A stretch of 64,000 nt of DNA from Streptococcus porci DSM 23759 (GCF_000423765.1 NZ_KE384089.1:73729-137728), one strand, 5' to 3'; shown: positions 27,906-38,092, counted from the stretch's first letter. Made by a program: numbers and translations. The notes: generated from the letters alone by a model not told the origin.

Positions 27906-27936
27906 ATTAGTAATTTTAGAGAATCGAGGCTTTCTT

Positions 27937-28671
27937 ATGCGAGATAATCACTTACATACTCACCATTCTTATGATTCTGAGGCTACGTTTATCGACTATT
28001 TGACTCATGATGCTGGAGAAATTGTCACGACTGAGCACTTTGACTTATCGAATCCTTACAGTAAACAGGATGATATTCCTGATTATGACATCTATAGTCG
28101 GGAAATAGAAGAGCTTAAGTCTCGATTTGGAGATCGCATTAAAAAGGGAATTGAGATTGGTTATTATGAACCTAGGGAAGCCGATATTCTTGCTTTTTTG
28201 TCAGATAAGGACTACGACTTGAAGCTTTTGTCCGTTCATCATAACGGGGTTAATGATTATTTGGATGAAGAAGTGGCGACCTTTGACAAGGATGAGGTCA
28301 TTCAAGATTATTTGGATCGCTTAGAGTATGCTATTGGTCGTGTTGATGCCGATGTTTTGGCGCATTTTGATTATGGTTTTAGGCTGTTTGACCTGACCGT
28401 TGATGACTTAAAAAGCTATGAGGAACAACTGCTCCGCATTTTCAAAAAAATGATGGCTGAAAATCTAGCCTTTGAGCTCAACGCCAAAAGTATGTATCTT
28501 TACCAGCATGAGCACCTTTACCGATATGCTCTTGGTTTGTTGCAAGATTTGGGTTGCAGGCGCTATTCGGTGGGGTCTGATGGTCACAAGTTGGAGCATT
28601 ATAAGTTGGGTTTTGATAAGATTTTAGCTCTGCTGGTTGAATTTGGTATCGATGATAGCCAACTTATTTAA
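27937..28671 (+). CDS. hisK: PHP-family histidinol-phosphatase
   Basis: 244 aa, PHP-fold metallophosphatase. N-terminal metal motif [10 protein letters not shown] (residues 4-13), then TTEHFD, SVHHNG, LAHFDYG and SDGHKLEHY supplying the other ligands. PHP enzymes of this kind (HisJ/HisK) dephosphorylate histidinol phosphate. Its place directly before the his operon, which has no other phosphatase, supports that role. It has its own promoter outside T-box control, and read-through into the T-box leader is possible. Confidence 0.82.
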   Translation: MRDNHLHTHHSYDSEATFIDYLTHDAGEIVTTEHFDLSNPYSKQDDIPDYDIYSREIEELKSRFGDRIKKGIEIGYYEPREADILAFLSDKDYDLKLLSVHHNGVNDYLDEEVATFDKDEVIQDYLDRLEYAIGRVDADVLAHFDYGFRLFDLTVDDLKSYEEQLLRIFKKMMAENLAFELNAKSMYLYQHEHLYRYALGLLQDLGCRRYSVGSDGHKLEHYKLGFDKILALLVEFGIDDSQLI

Positions 28672-28689
28672 AAAAATTTTTGTTAATGC

Positions 28690-28718
28690 TTGCAATAATC
28701 TGAATTTTCAAGTAAAAT
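28690..28718 (+). promoter_or_regulatory. Promoter of the his operon
   Basis: TTGCAA (28690-28695), 17-base spacer, TAAAAT (28713-28718), just upstream of the T-box leader. Confidence 0.75.
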
Positions 28719-28730
28719 ATTGAGCAATAA

Positions 28731-28981
28731 GTAAAGCGATGAGAGAAAAAGTCTAAGACAACAGACAGAGAGTGCCCAAGGGTGAGAAGGCATGCAATCC
28801 TTAGACGACACATTCTTGAGTGCGTGTGCGAAATCTATGAGAGTAGTGCACGACGGGTGGTTCCGTTAGAGACTAGAGTTTTGAACTCATTGAGGCTGTT
28901 GAGGTGACTGAACAGTGAAAAAAGGTGGAACCACGTGGAAACGTCCTTGCAAAAACCTGTGTTTTTGTGAGGGCGTTTTTG
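28731..28981 (+). ncRNA. T-box riboswitch specific for tRNA-His
   Basis: Leader of about 250 bases with Stem I starting at GATGAGAG, a distal GGGTGAGAAGG loop, and the specifier CAC (His) at 28809-28811 followed by ATTCTTGAG, the same context that follows the specifier GGC in the Bacillus glyQS T-box. The T-box sequence AGGTGGAACCACG is at 28923-28935. A terminator follows: AACGTCCTTGCAAAAAC against GTTTTTGTGAGGGCGTT, then T tract (28940-28981). Uncharged tRNA-His should stabilise the antiterminator and turn on hisC onwards. The T-box base that meets tRNA base 73 is A rather than the G expected for C73. Confidence 0.93.
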
Positions 28982-29030
28982 CTATCGTTTAAGGGAAATG
29001 GCTGTCGCTAAAGAGAAAGGAAGAATGGAT

Positions 29031-30080
29031 ATGTTAAAAGGACTTCGTCAGATTGAACCCTATGTGGCTGGTTTTCAGCCAAAGGAAAAGGATATGATTA
29101 AGCTAAACACCAATGAAAATGCTTATGGCCCAAGTCCCAAGGTTCAGGAGCTTTTGAAGGTTTTTGATGTCAATCGTTTGACCAGATACTCCAGTTTAGA
29201 CCAAGCTGATTTACGTGAGGCTTTGGCGGGGCAGTTGGGAGTGTCTGCTGATCAGATCATCGTTGGAAATGGTTCGGATGATATTCTATCCATGGCTTTT
29301 CTGGCTTTTTTCAATAGTGATGAGCCTGTAGTCTTCCCAGATTTGACCTATGGCTTTTACAAGGTTTGGGCTGATTTGTACCATATTCCTTACCACGAAA
29401 TTCCACTCAATGACCGATTTGAAATCGAGACAGTCGATTATTTTGCGGATAATGGTGGGATTATTTTAGCTAATCCTAACGCACCAACCGGGATTTTCAA
29501 ACCGCTTGAAGAGATTGAGGAGATTGTAAAAGCTAACCAAGATGTGGTTGTGGTTATCGATGAGGCTTATGTCAGCTTTGGTGGTCAGTCTGCTCTGCCA
29601 TTGCTCCAAAAATATGACAATGTTTTTATCACAAGAACTTTTTCAAAAGATGCTGCGCTAGCAGGTCTGCGTGTAGGTTATGGCATTGGCAGTCCACAGT
29701 TGATTGCGATCATCAATGCGGTGAAAAATTCGGTCAATCCTTATAATGTGGATAGCTTGGCTGAGGAAATAGCAACAGTGGCGGTCAAGGATTGGTCTTA
29801 TTATGAGAAATCTTGTCAGACTATTTGTCAGACCCGTGATTGGTTTGCTGGGGAATTGCAGGCGCTTGGCTTTGATGTTTTACCATCAAAAACTAATTTT
29901 GTCTTAGTTGAGCCAAAGGGGGTGACGGCGCAAGCTTTATTTAGCTACCTAGAAGCTCATAAAATCTATGTCCGTTATTTCCCGAAAGTTGATCGTATTA
30001 GCAATAAACTGCGTATTTCCATTGGAACTCAAGCAGAGATGGAAAGAGTCTTAGATGTGATAAAGGAGTTGGTTGAATGA
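29031..30080 (+). CDS. hisC: Histidinol-phosphate aminotransferase
   Basis: PLP class-II aminotransferase converting imidazole-acetol phosphate to histidinol phosphate. 349 aa from ATG 29031 ([14 protein letters not shown]), spaced 7 from GAAAGGAAG; an ATG two codons earlier (29025) is too close to the SD. Motifs: [11 protein letters not shown] at the N-terminus, PLP-lysine in [16 protein letters not shown], Arg near the C-terminus. First gene behind the T-box terminator. Confidence 0.95.
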   Translation: MLKGLRQIEPYVAGFQPKEKDMIKLNTNENAYGPSPKVQELLKVFDVNRLTRYSSLDQADLREALAGQLGVSADQIIVGNGSDDILSMAFLAFFNSDEPVVFPDLTYGFYKVWADLYHIPYHEIPLNDRFEIETVDYFADNGGIILANPNAPTGIFKPLEEIEEIVKANQDVVVVIDEAYVSFGGQSALPLLQKYDNVFITRTFSKDAALAGLRVGYGIGSPQLIAIINAVKNSVNPYNVDSLAEEIATVAVKDWSYYEKSCQTICQTRDWFAGELQALGFDVLPSKTNFVLVEPKGVTAQALFSYLEAHKIYVRYFPKVDRISNKLRISIGTQAEMERVLDVIKELVE

Positions 30081-31057
30081 AGAAGACGACTTTGCCGCTC
30101 GGCATGCACGATAAGCTTTTCAAGCGTGCGCGTGCCATGTATACCATTGAAAGGGATATTTCGGATCTTTTGATGTCTCAAGGGTTTAATCGTATTGAGA
30201 CACCGACCTTAGAGCACTTTGAAGTTTTTTCTGATGAGGTTAGCACGACTCATTATAATCTTTTTGATAAACAGGGGGAATTGCTGAGCTTACGTCCAGA
30301 TATTACCAGTCAAATTGGCCGTGTCATCGCTTCGACCAGAGTTCAGACACCGATTACTTTTTCTTACTCTGGGAAGGTTTTTAATTACAACGAAGAAATG
30401 CGGGGACTGTCTAACGAGCACACGCAAGCGGGAGTTGAGATTATCGGTTTTCCAGCTCAAGAAGCGCTACTTAAAGCTATTAAGACCGCTAAAGCTGCTC
30501 TAGATGTGGCTGGGCTTAAAAATTATCAGTTTGAATTTTCCCACGCTCGGATTTTACAGGTGGTTTTTGCTGAACTTGATTTATCTACCAGTGACAGTGA
30601 TCTTTTGAGCAATTTGATTCGTGATAAAAATATAACGGGGCTCAATGAATTTACCAAGTGTCATCCTAGTGAGTTTGATGACTTGTTGAAAGAGTTGCCA
30701 TTCTTGTTTGGTGAGAGTCAAACTGTGCTTAATCGAGCGCGTCAGTTGGTGCAAAACGAAGCTATCCTAGCGGCTCTTGATAGCTTGGAAATCCTTGTTT
30801 TATCCCTTACTCAGCATTTGCCTCAAACGACTGTAGATTTGGCGCAATTATCCACCATGCCCTACTATACTGGCGTTATGTTTAAGGTTTTTGGGGACAA
30901 GGTGCCCGACGCCTTTGTGTCAGGTGGGCGTTATGACAAGCTTTTCGAGCGCTTTGGTGCTCAAAAATTGACAGCGGTTGGCTGGGCCATTGATATTGAT
31001 TCGGTTTACCAAGCCATTCGTGAAGATTTAGCATTTGGGGGTGTCGGCCATGACTAA
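30077..31057 (+). CDS. hisZ: ATP phosphoribosyltransferase regulatory subunit
   Basis: 326 aa, a HisRS-like class II fold lacking the anticodon-binding domain. It pairs with the short HisG to give an active, histidine-sensitive enzyme. Seen: [20 protein letters not shown], motif 2 ([11 protein letters not shown] with QAGVEIIG) and the motif-3 region [14 protein letters not shown]. Overlaps hisC by ATGA and hisG by 8 bases. Confidence 0.94.
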   Translation: MKKTTLPLGMHDKLFKRARAMYTIERDISDLLMSQGFNRIETPTLEHFEVFSDEVSTTHYNLFDKQGELLSLRPDITSQIGRVIASTRVQTPITFSYSGKVFNYNEEMRGLSNEHTQAGVEIIGFPAQEALLKAIKTAKAALDVAGLKNYQFEFSHARILQVVFAELDLSTSDSDLLSNLIRDKNITGLNEFTKCHPSEFDDLLKELPFLFGESQTVLNRARQLVQNEAILAALDSLEILVLSLTQHLPQTTVDLAQLSTMPYYTGVMFKVFGDKVPDAFVSGGRYDKLFERFGAQKLTAVGWAIDIDSVYQAIREDLAFGGVGHD

Positions 31058-31700
31058 TCATCAAATCACTATTGCACTTACTAAGGGGCGTATCGAGAAA
31101 GATACAGTGACCTTGCTGGAAAAGGCAGGTTTTGATATGGCCTTTATGGCAGATAAGGGACGCAATTTGATTTTTGAAAGTCCGGATAAGAAATTCCGAT
31201 TTTTATTGGTCAAGGCGCCTGATGTGACCACTTATGTGCGTCACGGTGTGGCTGATATTGGTGTGGTTGGCAAGGACGTCCTCATGGAACACCCGACGGG
31301 TTACCTTGAGATGCTAGATTTGAATTTCGGACTTTGTAAGTTTTCGGTTGCTTCCACGGATGATTATGAGCCTAATGATCACAAACGCAAACGGATTGCG
31401 ACAAAGTATCCAACGGTAGCGACGGATTTCTTTAATGAACGGGGCGAAGATGTGGAAATTATTTCTATTCAAGGATCTGTTGAGATTGCTCCTGTCATTG
31501 GTTTAGCGGACGCCATTGTCGATATTGTAGAGACAGGAAGTACCTTGGTGGCCAACGGGCTCAAGGTTTACGAGGACATTTGCCGCATCTCTGCTCGGCT
31601 TATTGTAAACAAAGCTGCGCTGAAAAATAATCCCCAAGTCTTGCCCTTTATCCGCAAGATTGAAAGTATTGTAGGAAATGAGGAGGTACCCTTCCAATGA
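31050..31700 (+). CDS. hisG: ATP phosphoribosyltransferase, short form
   Basis: First step of histidine synthesis: ATP plus PRPP to phosphoribosyl-ATP. 216 aa from ATG 31050 ([17 protein letters not shown]), with a G-rich SD at 31038-31044. The short form lacks the C-terminal regulatory domain and depends on HisZ, which is next to it. PRPP-binding loop: [15 protein letters not shown]. Confidence 0.95.
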   Translation: MTNHQITIALTKGRIEKDTVTLLEKAGFDMAFMADKGRNLIFESPDKKFRFLLVKAPDVTTYVRHGVADIGVVGKDVLMEHPTGYLEMLDLNFGLCKFSVASTDDYEPNDHKRKRIATKYPTVATDFFNERGEDVEIISIQGSVEIAPVIGLADAIVDIVETGSTLVANGLKVYEDICRISARLIVNKAALKNNPQVLPFIRKIESIVGNEEVPFQ

Positions 31701-32974
31701 AACGATTAACTGGAACAAATGAAGAAATCGCTCAGCTTCTCTATCAGGAGCAGCTAGAGCTTTCCAAGCAAAACCTTGATGTTGAAGAAACAGTCCGTAG
31801 CATCATCGAGGATGTGAAGTCTCGTGGAGACCAAGCTCTTCGCGACTATTCTACCAAGTTTGATAAGGTAGAATTAGACAGTTTAGAAGTTGGACAAGGC
31901 TTGATTGACAAGGCTTTTGAGGAGGTTGATCGGGACGTTCTGATAGCTCTTGAAAATGCTAAGTCTAACATCGAATCCTATCATAGGCAGCAGCTTGAAG
32001 AGGGTTTTGAAGACCACCCTTTTGAAGGCGTTATCCGTGGTCAACTGATTCGACCAATCGAACGTGTCGGGGTCTACGTTCCAGGAGGAACGGCAGCCTA
32101 TCCTTCGTCAGTTCTCATGAACGTCATCCCTGCTAAAATTGCTGGAGTTAAAGAAATCATCATGATTACACCGCCTCAAGAGCACTTTGTTCCTGCTATT
32201 TTGGTGGCGGCTAAATTGGCTGGTGTTGATAAGATTTACCAAGTCGGAGGTGCTCAAGGGATTGCTGCGCTGGCTTACGGGACAGAAACTCTTCCTAAGG
32301 TAGATAAAATCACTGGTCCTGGTAACATCTTCGTCGCCACTGCTAAGAAGCAGGTCTTCGGTATTGTTGGCATTGATATGATTGCTGGTCCATCAGAAAT
32401 CGGTGTCATTGCTGATAAGTCTGCCAATGCCAAATATGTGGCAGCAGACCTCTTGTCACAAGCTGAGCACGATGTTCTTGCCCGCGCCATCTTGGTGACT
32501 GATTCGGAAGAATTGGCTGACGCTGTTGAAGTGGAAATTGAAAAACAATTGAAAGAGTTACCACGCGAAGCCATCGCAAGACCTTCGGTTGAAAATAATG
32601 GACGACTCATCATCACAAAAGATGCTGACAGCATGTTCGACCTCATGAATTTGGTAGCCCCAGAACACCTAGAGATTGCCATGGACAATGCCTATGACTA
32701 TCTGGGGCGCATTGAAAATGCTGGCTCTATCTTCCTTGGGCACCACACAAGTGAACCTATCGGGGACTATTATGCAGGGACCAACCATGTCCTACCGACA
32801 ACAGCAACTAGCCGCTTTTCATCAGCCTTAGGTGTTCATGATTTTATCAAACGCATTCAGTACACGCAATATTCAAAAGCAGCAGTTAATAAGGCTGAGA
32901 AGGATATTACAACCTTAGCCTATGCTGAAGGCTTACAAGCCCACGCCAAAGCCATTGAGGTGAGGAGAGACTAA
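31697..32974 (+). CDS. hisD: Histidinol dehydrogenase
   Basis: Zn and NAD-dependent, oxidises histidinol to histidine in two steps (last steps of the pathway). 425 aa. Family landmarks: [36 protein letters not shown], and the His pair in APEHLEI and [13 protein letters not shown] overlap with hisG. Followed by 144 bases without a clear gene before hisB; these contain a small TAGGCA/TGCCTA hairpin (33083-33100). Confidence 0.96.
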   Translation: MKRLTGTNEEIAQLLYQEQLELSKQNLDVEETVRSIIEDVKSRGDQALRDYSTKFDKVELDSLEVGQGLIDKAFEEVDRDVLIALENAKSNIESYHRQQLEEGFEDHPFEGVIRGQLIRPIERVGVYVPGGTAAYPSSVLMNVIPAKIAGVKEIIMITPPQEHFVPAILVAAKLAGVDKIYQVGGAQGIAALAYGTETLPKVDKITGPGNIFVATAKKQVFGIVGIDMIAGPSEIGVIADKSANAKYVAADLLSQAEHDVLARAILVTDSEELADAVEVEIEKQLKELPREAIARPSVENNGRLIITKDADSMFDLMNLVAPEHLEIAMDNAYDYLGRIENAGSIFLGHHTSEPIGDYYAGTNHVLPTTATSRFSSALGVHDFIKRIQYTQYSKAAVNKAEKDITTLAYAEGLQAHAKAIEVRRD

Positions 32975-33118
32975 AAAGAGCTGCTACCATGACAGCCATC
33001 TGTCAAATGCCCAAGACTAGCACCAGAAAAACGGAAAACAGTTACCCGCCATCTCATAAAAAATTAGAGTGATAAAAATAGGTAGGCATTAGCTTGCCTA
33101 AAATAAAAAGGAGCATAC

Positions 33119-33703
33119 ATGAGACAAGCAGAAATTGAACGCAATACTTTTGAAACCAAAATCAAGCTAGCCATTAATTTGGATGCCCAAGAGCCAGTTG
33201 ATATTGATACTGGCGTTGGCTTTTTTGACCACATGTTGACCCTCTTTGCTCGCCACAGTCGTATGTCACTTGTGGTCAAAGCAGATGGCGACCTTCATGT
33301 TGATAGCCACCACACGGTTGAAGATGTGGGTATCGTGCTGGGTCAGGCCATCAAAGAAGCCTTGGGGGACAAGGCTGGTATCAACCGCTATGGAACGTCT
33401 TTTGTTCCTATGGACGAAACCCTTGGGATGGCAAGTCTTGACCTCTCAGGGCGCAGCTATTTAGTCTTTGATTGCCAATTTGACAATCCAAAACTGGGTA
33501 ACTTTGACACAGAATTGGTAGAAGAATTCTTCCAAGCCCTTGCTTTCAACGTCCAAATGAACCTACACTTGAAAATCTTACACGGTAAAAATAACCACCA
33601 CAAGTCAGAAAGTCTTTTCAAAGCGACTGGACGTGCTCTGCGCGAAGCCATTACCCTAAACCCAGAAATTAAGGGTGTCAATTCAACAAAAGGAATGCTC
33701 TAA
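33119..33703 (+). CDS. hisB: Imidazoleglycerol-phosphate dehydratase
   Basis: 194-aa single-domain, Mn-dependent dehydratase (no fused phosphatase, hence the need for the PHP enzyme upstream). Metal-binding His clusters: [24 protein letters not shown] and [11 protein letters not shown]. Start ATG 33119 with AAAAGGAG upstream. Confidence 0.95.
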   Translation: MRQAEIERNTFETKIKLAINLDAQEPVDIDTGVGFFDHMLTLFARHSRMSLVVKADGDLHVDSHHTVEDVGIVLGQAIKEALGDKAGINRYGTSFVPMDETLGMASLDLSGRSYLVFDCQFDNPKLGNFDTELVEEFFQALAFNVQMNLHLKILHGKNNHHKSESLFKATGRALREAITLNPEIKGVNSTKGML

Positions 33704-33704
33704 T

Positions 33705-34313
33705 ATGCTAATTGTCATTGATTACGATGCTGGAAATACAGCCAATGTTTTACGAGCCTTGGATAAGCTGGGAGTTGAGGCTAAACTATCAGCCAATCCG
33801 CAGGATATCTTGTCAGCCTCTGGCTTGATTTTGCCGGGCGTTGGGGCTTATCCTGCGGCAATGGCAGAGCTGGAGAAGCGTGGCTTAGTAACTGCCATCA
33901 AGGAGGCCGTTGCCAATGGTGTTCCCCTTTTGGGTATCTGTTTGGGAATGCAAGTCTTGACTGAGATTGGACTTGAGCACCAAGAGACCAAGGGACTCGG
34001 TTTCATTCCAGGAGTCTGTCGCCACATCCCAGCAAGTAAAGACAAACCAGTACCCCACATGGGGTGGAATGACTTGAAGGTCAAACAAGGAACTGCCCTA
34101 ACCGATGGGCTCGAAGGACAGGCTGTTTATTTTGTTCATTCTTATTACACAGATGTCCCAGCCGATTATATCGACGTAACAGCTGACTACTCCATTGAAG
34201 TACCAGCTATGATACACAAGGACAATGTCTATGGAGCCCAATTCCACCCAGAAAAATCAGGTGACATCGGATTGGGGATTATTGAAAAATTTGTGGAAAT
34301 ATGTAGAGATTAA
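33705..34313 (+). CDS. hisH: Imidazole glycerol phosphate synthase, glutaminase subunit
   Basis: Class I glutamine amidotransferase that feeds ammonia to HisF. 202 aa. Catalytic triad: Cys in LLGICLGMQ, His and Glu in QFHPEKSG. Start ATG 33705 one base after the hisB stop, with AAAAGGAA upstream (33688-33695). The expected neighbour hisA is displaced by a 148-base folded insert. Confidence 0.95.
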   Translation: MLIVIDYDAGNTANVLRALDKLGVEAKLSANPQDILSASGLILPGVGAYPAAMAELEKRGLVTAIKEAVANGVPLLGICLGMQVLTEIGLEHQETKGLGFIPGVCRHIPASKDKPVPHMGWNDLKVKQGTALTDGLEGQAVYFVHSYYTDVPADYIDVTADYSIEVPAMIHKDNVYGAQFHPEKSGDIGLGIIEKFVEICRD

Positions 34314-34430
34314 AAAATAGAAAGGGAGGTTCGTTCAGATATTTTCTGAACTGAACCCGAGCTAAAAGCATCGAGAAAAAGATAAACTTCCTTGTGACCA
34401 AGGTCACTGCGGTAGCCTCCTATTTTCTTC
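34314..34430 (+). ncRNA. Folded non-coding insert between hisH and hisA (three-stem element)
   Basis: Closing stem: AAAATAG (34314-34320) and GGAGG (34325-34329) pair with CCTCCTATTTT (34416-34426). Stem 2: GGTTC+GTTCAGA against TCTGAAC+GAACC (34328-34357), 12 pairs with one bulge and a 5-base loop. Stem 3: GTGACC/GGTCAC (34394-34407). Not a standard terminator. The AGAAAGGGAGG near its left end looks like an SD now 130 bases away from hisA, whose own ATG has none. Either a small inverted-repeat insertion or a regulatory RNA. Confidence 0.55.
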
Positions 34431-34461
34431 TTGCTTTCTTAACGCTCTTGGTATCTTAATT

Positions 34462-35181
34462 ATGCAAATTCTTCCTGCAATTGATATAAAAAACGGCAGA
34501 GCTGTCCGTCTTTTCAAAGGTGATTTCAGCCAGGAAACGGTTGTTAATCCCGATGTATTGGGGCAAGCCCGCATTTTTGCAGACGCTGGTATTGAATTCA
34601 TCCATGTGGTTGACTTAGATGGTGCCCTGGATGGTAAAGCGACCAACCGTGATTTAATCGCAGCTCTTAAGGTTGCGACTGGTCTTGGTGTTGAGGTCGG
34701 GGGCGGCATCAGAACATTGGAACAAATCGAGGACTACCTGAATGTTGGCATTGACCGTGTGATTATTGGTTCCATGGCTGTGAAAAATCCTGATTTCGTT
34801 AAAGCTGCTTTGGATAAATTTGGTAGTGACAAGATTGTGGTTGGTATTGATGCCAAGGATGGATACGTTGCTACAGAAGGCTGGCTTGAAACCAGTACTG
34901 TTGACTACATCAGCTTGGCTAAGGAAATGGAAAAAATGGGTGTGGAACTCTTTGTCTACACGGATGTAGACCGTGATGGCACCCTGACTGGACCAAACTT
35001 TGATCACTATGAACGCTTGGTGGCTGAATTAACAACTGCTAAAGTCATCGCTTCAGGTGGCATAGCAGAGCTCAGCGATTTGACGAAACTCCAAGACATT
35101 GGCGTAGCGGGAACAATCGTTGGGAAAGCCTACTATAATGGTAACATTTCCCTTGATGAACTCAAGGAATTCGGAGGCTGA
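34462..35181 (+). CDS. hisA: ProFAR isomerase
   Basis: (beta/alpha)8 barrel isomerase of the histidine pathway, 239 aa. N-terminal [21 protein letters not shown] with the catalytic Asp in AIDIK, phosphate sites VEVGGGIR and [10 protein letters not shown], second catalytic Asp in YTDVDRDGT. No SD before the ATG. Confidence 0.95.
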   Translation: MQILPAIDIKNGRAVRLFKGDFSQETVVNPDVLGQARIFADAGIEFIHVVDLDGALDGKATNRDLIAALKVATGLGVEVGGGIRTLEQIEDYLNVGIDRVIIGSMAVKNPDFVKAALDKFGSDKIVVGIDAKDGYVATEGWLETSTVDYISLAKEMEKMGVELFVYTDVDRDGTLTGPNFDHYERLVAELTTAKVIASGGIAELSDLTKLQDIGVAGTIVGKAYYNGNISLDELKEFGG

Positions 35182-35182
35182 T

Positions 35183-35941
35183 ATGTTAAAAAAACGGATT
35201 ATTCCCTGCCTGGATGTTAAGGATGGGCGAGTCGTTAAGGGGGTCAATTTTGTGAATTTGACCGATGTCGGTGACCCTGTCAATTCAGCTCGCGCCTACT
35301 ATGAAGCTGGCTGTGATGAGTTGGTCTTCCTAGACATCACAGCCACCCATGAAGAGCGTGACACCACTGTCGAGATGGTTCGTCATGTGGCAGATCAGGT
35401 CTTCATTCCCTTTACTGTCGGAGGTGGCATCCGCTCCGTTGAAGACATGAACAAGATGCTAAAGGCAGGCGCAGATAAGGTGGCCGTCAATTCTTCAGCG
35501 GTTGCTAACCCGCAACTGATTAAGGAGTGCTCTGAGAAATTTGGAAATCAGTGTGTTGTGGCAGCCATCGATGCTCGAAAGGAAGCAGATGGTAGCTGGC
35601 ATGTCTATGTGGCTGGTGGTCGCAAAGACACAGGTAAGGACCTGATTGAATGGGCTAAGGAAGTAGTCAGTCTTGGGGCTGGTGAAATCCTTCTGACTTC
35701 CATGGACAAGGATGGAACTAAGTCTGGCTTTGATCTTGATATGCTTAATGCCGTTGCTGCTGTGGTGGATGTTCCTATCATTGCCTCAGGTGGTGCTGGC
35801 AATATTGAGCACATGGTTGAAGTCTTCCAGAAAACCCCTGCCACAGGAGCTTTGGCAGCCTCTATTTTCCATTTTGGAGAAGTGGCTATCGCTGATACTA
35901 AAAAAGCTATGGCTGACGCGGGAATCGAGGTGCGCCTATGA
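35183..35941 (+). CDS. hisF: Imidazole glycerol phosphate synthase, cyclase subunit
   Basis: 252-aa barrel that closes the imidazole ring using ammonia from HisH. N-terminal [18 protein letters not shown] with catalytic Asp in CLDVKDG, second Asp in [14 protein letters not shown] 35183 is placed by GGAGG (35173-35177) at the hisA end; the frame opening earlier inside hisA is not the start. ATGA overlap with hisI. Confidence 0.96.
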   Translation: MLKKRIIPCLDVKDGRVVKGVNFVNLTDVGDPVNSARAYYEAGCDELVFLDITATHEERDTTVEMVRHVADQVFIPFTVGGGIRSVEDMNKMLKAGADKVAVNSSAVANPQLIKECSEKFGNQCVVAAIDARKEADGSWHVYVAGGRKDTGKDLIEWAKEVVSLGAGEILLTSMDKDGTKSGFDLDMLNAVAAVVDVPIIASGGAGNIEHMVEVFQKTPATGALAASIFHFGEVAIADTKKAMADAGIEVRL

Positions 35942-36258
35942 CAGCAATCAAACTAGATTTTGATAAGCAAGGTGGTTTAGTTCCTGTTATCGTAACTGAC
36001 CATAAAAGTGGACAAGTCCTTATGCTGGCCTACATGAATGAAGAAAGTTATGAACTGACGTTGAAAACCAAGCAGATGCATTATTGGAGTCGCTCGCGCA
36101 ATGAACTCTGGCACAAGGGAGCCACCTCAGGCCACTACCAGCATGTCAAGTCTATTAAAACTGACTGCGACCGAGACACTTTGCTTATCGCAGTTGAGCA
36201 AGAAGGTGCAGCCTGTCATACGGGGGCTTATTCCTGCTTTTTTGAGGAAATTTTATAG
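35938..36258 (+). CDS. hisI: Phosphoribosyl-AMP cyclohydrolase
   Basis: 106 aa, Zn/Mg enzyme opening the adenine ring of PR-AMP. Seen: [18 protein letters not shown], the metal-binding [11 protein letters not shown] and the C-terminal Cys/His cluster [12 protein letters not shown]. Not fused to HisE; the two are separated by an unrelated gene. Confidence 0.95.
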   Translation: MTAIKLDFDKQGGLVPVIVTDHKSGQVLMLAYMNEESYELTLKTKQMHYWSRSRNELWHKGATSGHYQHVKSIKTDCDRDTLLIAVEQEGAACHTGAYSCFFEEIL

Positions 36259-36273
36259 TATTGGAAATCTATT

Positions 36274-37233
36274 ATGACTTTAGCTAGTATTGTGGAAAAT
36301 ATTTCAGTAGAAATTTGGAAGTGGATGTATCGTGCCCAAACGATTCATCATGGTACTGCACAGGAAACAGGGCTAACTTCTTATTTATTGTATAAAATTG
36401 TAGATAGTTGTAATTCAAGTAGTATTAAGAATACCGCCTTAATTTTGACATTTCAAAATACAGGTGACCCAGAAAAGGTAAGTGGCGCAGACTTTTTGTT
36501 CTTGTTGCATTGTAGTCAATGTGGTTTTCAAAGACTACACTTGGTACAGGCAAAAAAACTATATAATAACAGGCGAACAAATATCTCACCATGTGCTAAT
36601 CGTTACAAAGCATTTAATCATATTGTTAACGGAAACCATCAGTGGTCTGTACTGATAAACTATGCCCAAAGAAAAGGGTATTCTCCATATTATTTGTTTT
36701 ATAATACTGATTTTAGCGGTAGTAACCATATCAATAATGGATGTAACTGTCCGCTATTGCATAACTATTCAACAATTGATTCCCAATTTAGAAATAATAA
36801 TGAAGAAATTTTTGGAACTTTGTTTACAGAGGCAAATGACTTGTACCCGTTTTTAAATACTAGTCCAAAATTTTCAGATATTGTTGACTGTAAGTCAACC
36901 AAGACACTACAAGAATATTTGAGACATTCTTGCTATAGGTCAAACATCAATCCAAATCAAATTTCAAGAGGTAATCAAAAAACTGGGGGAACTAATGGTC
37001 AAAGTGTTTCAAAGAATACAGGTTCTCGTGGGGATGAAATGTTGAATAGCAGTGAAAATAGGAACCTAAATGATTTTAAGGAGACGATAGGAGCTAAACT
37101 GGATTCTCAATCGAAAAACTTAATTGATAGAATTGAGAATATTGAAATAAAAGAGATTATCAGAACTGCTTGTTTGAACAATGAGATTGGCTTACCGTTG
37201 TTATTTCTAAGTCTAAATATGGAGGAAAACTAA
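36274..37233 (+). CDS. PD-(D/E)XK-like protein inserted in the his operon (DUF6615-like)
   Basis: 319 aa, not a histidine gene. Residues 71-94 read GADF...VQAKKL: an Asp (73) followed about 19 residues on by Q-x-K (92-94), with a Glu at 31 in a preceding helix. This is the core of Mrr/restriction-endonuclease-like folds and resembles DUF6615 proteins (from memory). Later, WSVLINYAQRKGYSPYYLFYN (residues 124-144) matches the same family. Cys/His-rich pieces lie at 80-83 and 157-163. A polar Asn/Ser/Gly linker (about 222-262) leads to a predicted coiled-coil (262-295). Composition is clearly lower in GC than hisF. It starts 15 bases after hisI with a weak SD and ends 1-4 bases before hisE, so it would be expressed under the T-box. 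Confidence 0.7.
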   Translation: MTLASIVENISVEIWKWMYRAQTIHHGTAQETGLTSYLLYKIVDSCNSSSIKNTALILTFQNTGDPEKVSGADFLFLLHCSQCGFQRLHLVQAKKLYNNRRTNISPCANRYKAFNHIVNGNHQWSVLINYAQRKGYSPYYLFYNTDFSGSNHINNGCNCPLLHNYSTIDSQFRNNNEEIFGTLFTEANDLYPFLNTSPKFSDIVDCKSTKTLQEYLRHSCYRSNINPNQISRGNQKTGGTNGQSVSKNTGSRGDEMLNSSENRNLNDFKETIGAKLDSQSKNLIDRIENIEIKEIIRTACLNNEIGLPLLFLSLNMEEN

Positions 37234-37237
37234 GGTG

Positions 37238-37549
37238 ATGAATATTTTATATAAAGAAGCGCTAAATCGTAAGAATAACCCTAAAGAGGGGTCTTATACC
37301 AACTACCTTTTCGACAAGGGCTTGGATAAGATTTTGAAAAAAGTTGGTGAAGAAGCGACTGAGGTTGTTATTGGAGCCAAAAATGCCGACAAGGAAGAGA
37401 TTGCCAATGAAACCGCAGACCTTCTCTATCACTTGGCAGTCATGTTGGTAGAGACGGGCGTCACCATTGATGATGTCAATGCGGTTCTTGAAGCCCGTCA
37501 GGGAAAGAAAAGTAATGTTCATGACCGTAAAGAAGTAACTGATTATTAA
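37238..37549 (+). CDS. hisE: Phosphoribosyl-ATP pyrophosphatase
   Basis: 103 aa, all-alpha MazG-like pyrophosphohydrolase, second step of the pathway. Metal-binding acidic motif: KVGEEATEVVIGAKN and EEIANETADLLYHL. ATG 37238 (MNILYKEAL) chosen; GTG at 37235 is possible. GGAGG at 37221-37225, in the end of the preceding gene. Last gene of the pathway. Confidence 0.94.
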   Translation: MNILYKEALNRKNNPKEGSYTNYLFDKGLDKILKKVGEEATEVVIGAKNADKEEIANETADLLYHLAVMLVETGVTIDDVNAVLEARQGKKSNVHDRKEVTDY

Positions 37550-37573
37550 AAATTGTATCTTTGAAAGTAGGTG

Positions 37574-38011
37574 ATGGAGTTGATTTTTCGCATTCATCAA
37601 GATAATGAGGGCTTATCGGATTTTTTTGCTCAGGTTTTTGATGAACAGTTTGAACGAACCTTTCAAAATAAGAGACCTGACGATGCCCATGAACAGTTGA
37701 ACTTTGTCCTTGAAGAGGCTGAGGAGATTGTAGCGGCAGCTTCTTGTGAAAGACTCTATGAAACTTTGAAAATCAATAATTTGGCTGTTGCATCCAGCCA
37801 GCAGAAACGAGGGTTGGGGAGTCAATTATTAGATAAAATCAAAAGTTATGCTCTCCATAATAAGATTAAGACCATTATTCTGACCACTAGATCTTATCAG
37901 GCTAAAGATTTCTACCTTCGACACGGTTTTGATATCTATGGAGCATTAGAAAATGTTCCTTTCGAAGGGGTTACAACCTATTATTTGACTTATATCCTTG
38001 AGCAAAACTAG
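37574..38011 (+). CDS. GNAT family N-acetyltransferase
   Basis: 145 aa. The acetyl-CoA-binding motif A is LAVASSQQKRGLGSQLL (Q/R-x-x-G-x-G/A) and motif B is RSYQAKDFYLRHGFDIYG. The N-terminal region is acidic and short. Acceptor unknown. ATG 37574 or GTG 37571. It follows hisE by 24 bases and ends in the his operon's terminator, so it is probably co-transcribed, though nothing ties it to histidine. Confidence 0.82.
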   Translation: MELIFRIHQDNEGLSDFFAQVFDEQFERTFQNKRPDDAHEQLNFVLEEAEEIVAAASCERLYETLKINNLAVASSQQKRGLGSQLLDKIKSYALHNKIKTIILTTRSYQAKDFYLRHGFDIYGALENVPFEGVTTYYLTYILEQN

Positions 38012-38030
38012 CCTATGTGGCTAGTTTTTT
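38004..38030 (+). terminator. Terminator at the end of the his operon
   Basis: AAAACTAGCC (38004-38013) pairs with GGCTAGTTTT (38019-38028) across the stop codon, followed by T's. Confidence 0.9.
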
Positions 38031-38092
38031 GATTGAGGTATTGATAAGATTAGAAGTAGCGCATGCCTAATGTTCGTTTTTTGGTAATAATA

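Noticed and set aside
32989..33072. 27-codon ORF between hisD and hisB
   Set aside because: No SD and no recognisable features; probably chance in the gap.
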